Source of the DNA: an uncultured Lachnospiraceae bacterium
GTDB lineage: Bacteria > Bacillota > Clostridia > Lachnospirales > Lachnospiraceae
Direction: 5' to 3'
DNA length: 5,238 bases
NCBI GenBank assembly: GCA_905236925.1
Contig: CAJOQS010000115.1
Span: 1 to 5,238 of the forward strand
Shown: piece after piece, positions 1-2,470 of the stretch
Layout: each line of letters starts with the position of its first letter
Numbering within the stretch: position 1 is the stretch's first letter
The notes under the pieces: generated by a model
What the model was told of the DNA's origin: nothing
What the model saw: the letters and a program-made list of their open reading frames with translations, nothing else
Databases searched by the model: none
Translations under genes and position numbers: made by a program

Positions 1-9
1 CCCCGCACC

Positions 10-23
10 GTGCAAGCTTGCAC
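10..23. repeat. 14-bp perfect palindrome
   Basis: GTGCAAGCTTGCAC is identical to its reverse complement. It shares its last base with the hairpin at 23-44, so the two symmetric elements abut. No gene is visible to the left within the window, so its role is unknown. It could be a protein-binding site or part of the end of a mobile element lying mostly outside the window. Confidence 0.6.
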
Positions 24-44
24 CCACCACCTGAAGGTGGTGGG
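23..44. repeat. Strong hairpin after the GGDEF gene
   Basis: A perfect 9-bp inverted repeat, CCCACCACC (23-31) and GGTGGTGGG (36-44), with a 4-nt loop. It begins 13 bp beyond the GGDEF stop codon in the direction of transcription. On the minus strand it is followed by the GC-containing palindrome at 10-23 and not by a T-run, so it is not a standard intrinsic terminator. It may still protect mRNA ends or act as a weak terminator. A subterminal hairpin of an IS200/IS605-type element or a REP-like repeat is the other reading. Confidence 0.6.
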
Positions 45-59
45 TTATCTTGTTATCTT
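44..59. repeat. 8-bp tandem duplication
   Basis: GTTATCTT occurs twice in exact tandem (44-51 and 52-59). The second copy reaches into the TAA stop codon of the GGDEF gene (58-60) and the first abuts the hairpin at 23-44. It could be slippage, or a footprint of an insertion event at the gene's end. Confidence 0.5.
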
Positions 60-780
60 ATATATCATATTTCTTGAGAAGCATGTCAAGGGCCTCGCGA
101 AGCAATATGGCCTCACCGACGCCTTCACGCTTGGCAAGCTTGGAAAGACGCTGAAGCTGGTCCTGAGTATAATGGCTGGTCTTGGGGATCATCTTCTCCT
201 CCTTTGCCATTGCAACTCTGTTGCGTCCGTTCACCTTGGCACGGTAAAGGGCGCTGTCCGCCTTTCTGATGAGCTCAGCACAGCGGTTGGCATCCGCAAA
301 GGCAGTTGCCATGCCGATGGTCATGGTCTGGCGTACTCCGTCGGGAGTCCTGACATCATAGTTAGTCCTCACTTCGTTCAGAAGCAGGAATACATCCTCT
401 CTTTCAAGTTCGCCCTTATAGATCGCGCCGAACTCGTCACCGCCCATCCTGTATACTGAAGCCTCCACGGGGAGCGACTTTCTGATGTACTGTCCGGCCT
501 CGATGATGATGCGGTCTCCGGTCTCTACTCCGAAATCGCCGTTGATATGGAAGAACTCGTCCAGATCGAACAGTGCAATAACAATGGTCTCACCACCCGC
601 TTCGGCATCTCCTGACAAAAGCTCCGTCAGATCCTTTTCAAACTGATCCCCGTCCGGGAACTTCAGGGCATCATTGACTGCTGTGCGCTTCTTCTCGTTA
701 TTCCTCTTGTTCAGCTCCTTGTGATCCTCAACTGTGATCGGACGTGCAACCTCCTCGGCCGCGGCATTCTTCTTCGCCAT
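58..780 (-). CDS. GGDEF protein (predicted diguanylate cyclase) with C-terminal RHH-like domain
   Basis: A 240-residue soluble protein with no membrane segment or sensor domain. Residues 1-35 are charged and probably helical. Residues ~37-190 form a GGDEF domain: metal-binding FDLDEF (71-76), the conserved IN (79-80), an intact GGDEF active-site motif (113-117, bases 430-444) preceded by Arg111, and the family signature ADSALYRAK..GRNRV (174-189). The predicted reaction is 2 GTP to cyclic di-GMP in the cytoplasm. The usual DxLT motif is altered to DALK (37-40), and the RxxD inhibitory site is absent because the corresponding residues read PVEA (104-107). Residues 197-240 look like a ribbon-helix-helix DNA-binding unit: a short strand KTSHYT, helix A from ~206, a GVG turn at 220-222, and helix B containing LLREALDMLL. 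The ATG at 780 is chosen because AGGAGG lies 8 nt upstream. The GGDEF call is secure; catalytic activity is likely but unproven; the RHH call is by pattern only. Confidence 0.9.
   Translation of the reverse strand: MAKKNAAAEEVARPITVEDHKELNKRNNEKKRTAVNDALKFPDGDQFEKDLTELLSGDAEAGGETIVIALFDLDEFFHINGDFGVETGDRIIIEAGQYIRKSLPVEASVYRMGGDEFGAIYKGELEREDVFLLLNEVRTNYDVRTPDGVRQTMTIGMATAFADANRCAELIRKADSALYRAKVNGRNRVAMAKEEKMIPKTSHYTQDQLQRLSKLAKREGVGEAILLREALDMLLKKYDI
190..203 (-). promoter_or_regulatory. Possible internal ribosome binding site and in-frame ATG
   Basis: Within the GGDEF gene, AGGAGG (198-203) sits 5 nt before an in-frame ATG (190-192, Met197). Translation from here would give a 44-residue protein, essentially only the RHH-like domain. 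That is about the size of minimal free RHH repressors such as plasmid CopG. The caveat is that AAG GAG GAG AAG simply encodes KEEK, so the match may be a by-product of the linker sequence. Confidence 0.3.
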
Positions 781-788
781 ATTCGTTT

Positions 789-794
789 CCTCCT
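789..794 (-). promoter_or_regulatory. Ribosome binding site of the GGDEF gene
   Basis: A perfect AGGAGG on the minus strand, 8 nt before the ATG at 778-780. It fixes the start codon. Confidence 0.85.
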
Positions 795-806
795 GTGATG
801 AACTGT

Positions 807-846
807 CGATCCCGCAGATCGCTCTTTGATCTGTTTTTGATCCGTT
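807..846 (-). repeat. GATC cluster with 11-bp tandem repeat in the GGDEF leader
   Basis: Four GATC palindromes lie at 808, 817, 828 and 839, spaced 9, 11 and 11 bp, roughly one helical turn. The last two belong to an 11-bp tandem repeat, TTTGATCTGTT (825-835) and TTTGATCCGTT (836-846), with one mismatch. The same stretch can form two mutually exclusive small hairpins: CAGATC 815-820 with GATCTG 828-833, and CGATC 807-811 with GATCG 817-821. It lies between the promoter and the ribosome binding site. A protein-binding operator or a structured leader are both possible; the function is inferred only from layout. Confidence 0.5.
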
Positions 847-854
847 TTCAATGT

Positions 855-860
855 ATTATA
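855..860 (-). promoter_or_regulatory. Possible second -10 box
   Basis: A perfect TATAAT on the minus strand, but the region 16-18 bp upstream lies inside the inverted repeat at 865-887 and has no good -35 hexamer. In such AT-rich DNA this may be chance. If real, the inverted repeat would overlap its -35 region. Confidence 0.2.
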
Positions 861-864
861 TTTT

Positions 865-887
865 GATATTATTTCCGAAATAATATC
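865..887. repeat. Perfect 11-bp inverted repeat (operator or leader hairpin)
   Basis: GATATTATTTC (865-875) and its exact reverse complement (877-887) flank a single central base. With the promoter at 900-928 the predicted transcription start is near 893, so the repeat covers about +6 to +28. That is a classic position for a repressor operator. As RNA it would form a hairpin close to the 5' end of the transcript. Confidence 0.6.
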
Positions 888-899
888 TGCAACAATTAT

Positions 900-928
900 C
901 TTATATCATATCTCCTTATATTCGTCAA
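900..928 (-). promoter_or_regulatory. Promoter of the GGDEF gene (sigma-70/sigma-A type)
   Basis: On the minus strand, -35 TTGACG (923-928) and -10 TATAAG (900-905) are separated by exactly 17 bp. Each hexamer matches consensus at 5 of 6 bases, and TGA before the -10 gives an extended -10. The predicted start near 893 leaves an untranslated leader of about 110 nt. It lies just downstream of the gdhA terminator, so the GGDEF gene should be transcribed independently. Confidence 0.7.
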
Positions 929-934
929 CATAAA

Positions 935-946
935 ATATTGCAATAT
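935..946. repeat. 12-bp palindrome upstream of the GGDEF promoter
   Basis: ATATTGCAATAT is a perfect palindrome ending 6 bp upstream of the -35 hexamer, centred near -47 relative to the predicted start. That is a plausible regulator-binding position, although short AT-rich palindromes are common in such DNA. Confidence 0.35.
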
Positions 947-965
947 GTTCTATGGTCCCCGGGTA

Positions 966-994
966 TAAAAAAACAGGGGCAGAAATTCTGCCCC
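966..994 (-). terminator. Intrinsic terminator of gdhA
   Basis: GGGGCAG (976-982) pairs with CTGCCCC (988-994) across a 5-nt loop; two further A-T pairs could extend the stem to 9 bp. On the minus strand the stem is followed by TG and then seven T residues (967-973). It lies about 30 bp after the tandem TAA TAA stop codons of gdhA (1021-1026). Confidence 0.9.
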
Positions 995-1023
995 CGCTAT
1001 TACTGTCCCATTTTTTTAAATTA

Positions 1024-2373
1024 TTAGAATATACCCTGAGCCATCATGGCTTCAGCAACCTTCTTAAAGCCTGCGATGTTGGCTCCTGCAACCAGATTGT
1101 ATCCGAGTCCGTATTCCTCGGCCGCAGCCACCGATGAATCATGAATGTTCTTCATGATCTGATGAAGCTTCGCGTCAACCTCTTCAGCAGTCCAGGATAT
1201 TCTCTCGCTGTTCTGGCTCATCTCAAGGCCGGAAACGGCAACACCGCCCGCATTGACCGCCTTTGAAGGTGCCACTACCATGTTCTTCTGGCTCATCAGA
1301 TAATTGAGCGCATCGTTTGTCGTGGGCATATTGGCCACTTCTATGTAGTACTTGACGCCGTTGGCAACGATCTTCTTCGCGGATTCAAGATCCACATCGT
1401 TCTGAGTAGCGCAGGGAAGGATAACATCGCCCTTAACACCCCAGGGCTTCTCTCCGGGGAAGAAGGGAACACCGAATTTATCGGCGTAATCCTTGGCCTT
1501 GTCACGTCCCGAAGCACGCATCTCGAGCATATAGGCGATCTTCTCGGGTGTTGTGATGCCTTCCTCGTCGAGTATATATCCGTCCGGCCCCGAAAGGGTT
1601 ATGGCCTTGCCGCCGAGCTCTGCGATCTTCTTGCAGGCGCCCCACGCAACATTGCCGAAGCCCGAGATAACAAAGGTCTTGCCCTTTATATCATCGTTCT
1701 CGTGCTTGAATACCTCGTTTGTATAATAAATCGCTCCGTATCCCGTTGCCTCGGGCCTGAGGATCGAGCCTCCGTATGAAAGGCCCTTGCCTGTCATGAC
1801 TCCGTTCTCGAAAGCACCGCGGATACGTCTGTACTGTCCGTAGAGATAACCGATCTCACGAGCACCAACGCCGATATCGCCGGCCGGTACATCGACATCG
1901 GGTCCGATGTGACGGTTCAGCTCGGTCATGTAGGCCTGGCAGAAGCGCATGATCTCAGCATCCGACTTGCCTCTGGGGTCAAAATCCGAACCACCCTTTG
2001 CTCCGCCCATCGGAAGTGTTGTAAGGCTGTTCTTGAAGGTCTGCTCGAAGCCAAGGAACTTGATGATTCCGCTGTAAACCGAGGGATGGAAACGCAGTCC
2101 GCCCTTGTAGGGTCCGATAGCTCCGTTGAACTGGCAGCGGTATCCCCTGTTGGTATGAGCCATTCCCTGATCGTCGGTCCATGTCACCCTGAAGTAGACA
2201 AAGCGGTCAGGCTCGACCATGCGTCCGAGAAGATCGACCTTCTCGTACTCGGGATGCTGGTCGATAACCGGTCCGAGAGATGAAAAAACTTCCTCCACGC
2301 ACTGCGAGAACTCAGGCTCGTCCCAGTCTCTTTCTTTTACGTGCTTGATAGTTCTTTCAATGTAAGCGTTCAT
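1024..2373 (-). CDS. gdhA: Glutamate dehydrogenase (hexameric type, probably NAD+-linked)
   Basis: Catalyses reversible conversion of glutamate plus water to 2-oxoglutarate and ammonium in the cytosol, linking nitrogen assimilation with amino-acid catabolism. The 449 residues match the usual ~450. Catalytic and substrate residues are all present: Lys90 (GPYKGGLRFHP), Lys114 (FKNSL), Lys126 (GGAKGGSDFDP), Asp166 (PAGDIGVG) and Ser381 (VSGLEMSQNS). They correspond to K89, K113, K125, D165 and S380 of the Clostridium symbiosum enzyme. The C-terminal Rossmann domain starts around residue 208 with SGFGNVAWG (237-245). Phe239 and Pro263-Asp264 (LSGPDGYI) match residues tied to NAD+ preference in C. 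symbiosum, whereas from memory the NADP-type E. coli enzyme has SGSGN and ASDSSG. Homology labels of 'NADP-specific' should therefore be treated with care. The ATG is supported by AGGAGG upstream; the gene ends in TAA TAA and a terminator. Confidence 0.97.
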   Translation of the reverse strand: MNAYIERTIKHVKERDWDEPEFSQCVEEVFSSLGPVIDQHPEYEKVDLLGRMVEPDRFVYFRVTWTDDQGMAHTNRGYRCQFNGAIGPYKGGLRFHPSVYSGIIKFLGFEQTFKNSLTTLPMGGAKGGSDFDPRGKSDAEIMRFCQAYMTELNRHIGPDVDVPAGDIGVGAREIGYLYGQYRRIRGAFENGVMTGKGLSYGGSILRPEATGYGAIYYTNEVFKHENDDIKGKTFVISGFGNVAWGACKKIAELGGKAITLSGPDGYILDEEGITTPEKIAYMLEMRASGRDKAKDYADKFGVPFFPGEKPWGVKGDVILPCATQNDVDLESAKKIVANGVKYYIEVANMPTTNDALNYLMSQKNMVVAPSKAVNAGGVAVSGLEMSQNSERISWTAEEVDAKLHQIMKNIHDSSVAAAEEYGLGYNLVAGANIAGFKKVAEAMMAQGIF

Positions 2374-2385
2374 AGAACAAAAATA

Positions 2386-2391
2386 CCTCCT
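2386..2391 (-). promoter_or_regulatory. Ribosome binding site of gdhA
   Basis: A perfect AGGAGG with a rather long 12-nt U-rich spacing to the ATG at 2371-2373. No nearer ATG, GTG or TTG in frame fits better. The AT palindrome AAAAATTTTT (2392-2401) lies immediately upstream. Confidence 0.75.
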
Positions 2392-2416
2392 AAAAATTTT
2401 TGTAAACCCTAAAATA

Positions 2417-2445
2417 TTTTTATCACATTTTCACAAATAAATCAA
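2417..2445 (-). promoter_or_regulatory. Weak promoter candidate for gdhA
   Basis: On the minus strand, TTGATT (2440-2445) is followed after 17 bp by TAAAAA (2417-2422), with TGA directly before it as an extended -10. Each hexamer matches consensus at 4 of 6 bases, and the region is very AT-rich, so chance is a real alternative. The spacer contains a TGTGA direct repeat (minus-strand sense) at 2423-2427 and 2431-2435. With no convincing terminator between the genes, read-through from the arabinofuranosidase gene is also possible. Confidence 0.3.
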
Positions 2446-2470
2446 TACATATCTTATCTTTTTCCGTATT

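Noticed and set aside
23..44. Intrinsic terminator for the GGDEF gene
   Set aside because: The hairpin is strong but is followed on the minus strand by GC-containing sequence with no T-run.
10..459. 149-residue open frame on the plus strand
   Set aside because: It lies antisense to the well-supported GGDEF gene and has no recognisable domain or ribosome binding site.
781..893. c-di-GMP (GEMM) riboswitch in the GGDEF leader
   Set aside because: The leader was checked because of the downstream GGDEF gene, but the conserved GEMM core and tetraloop-receptor pattern are not seen.
1909..2283. Plus- and minus-strand open frames inside gdhA
   Set aside because: They overlap conserved glutamate dehydrogenase sequence in other frames and have no independent start signals.
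2423..2435. CRP-like site upstream of gdhA
   Set aside because: The two TGTGA copies are in direct orientation 8 bp apart, not the inverted TGTGA-N6-TCACA arrangement, and CRP-type control is not expected to look like this in Clostridia.
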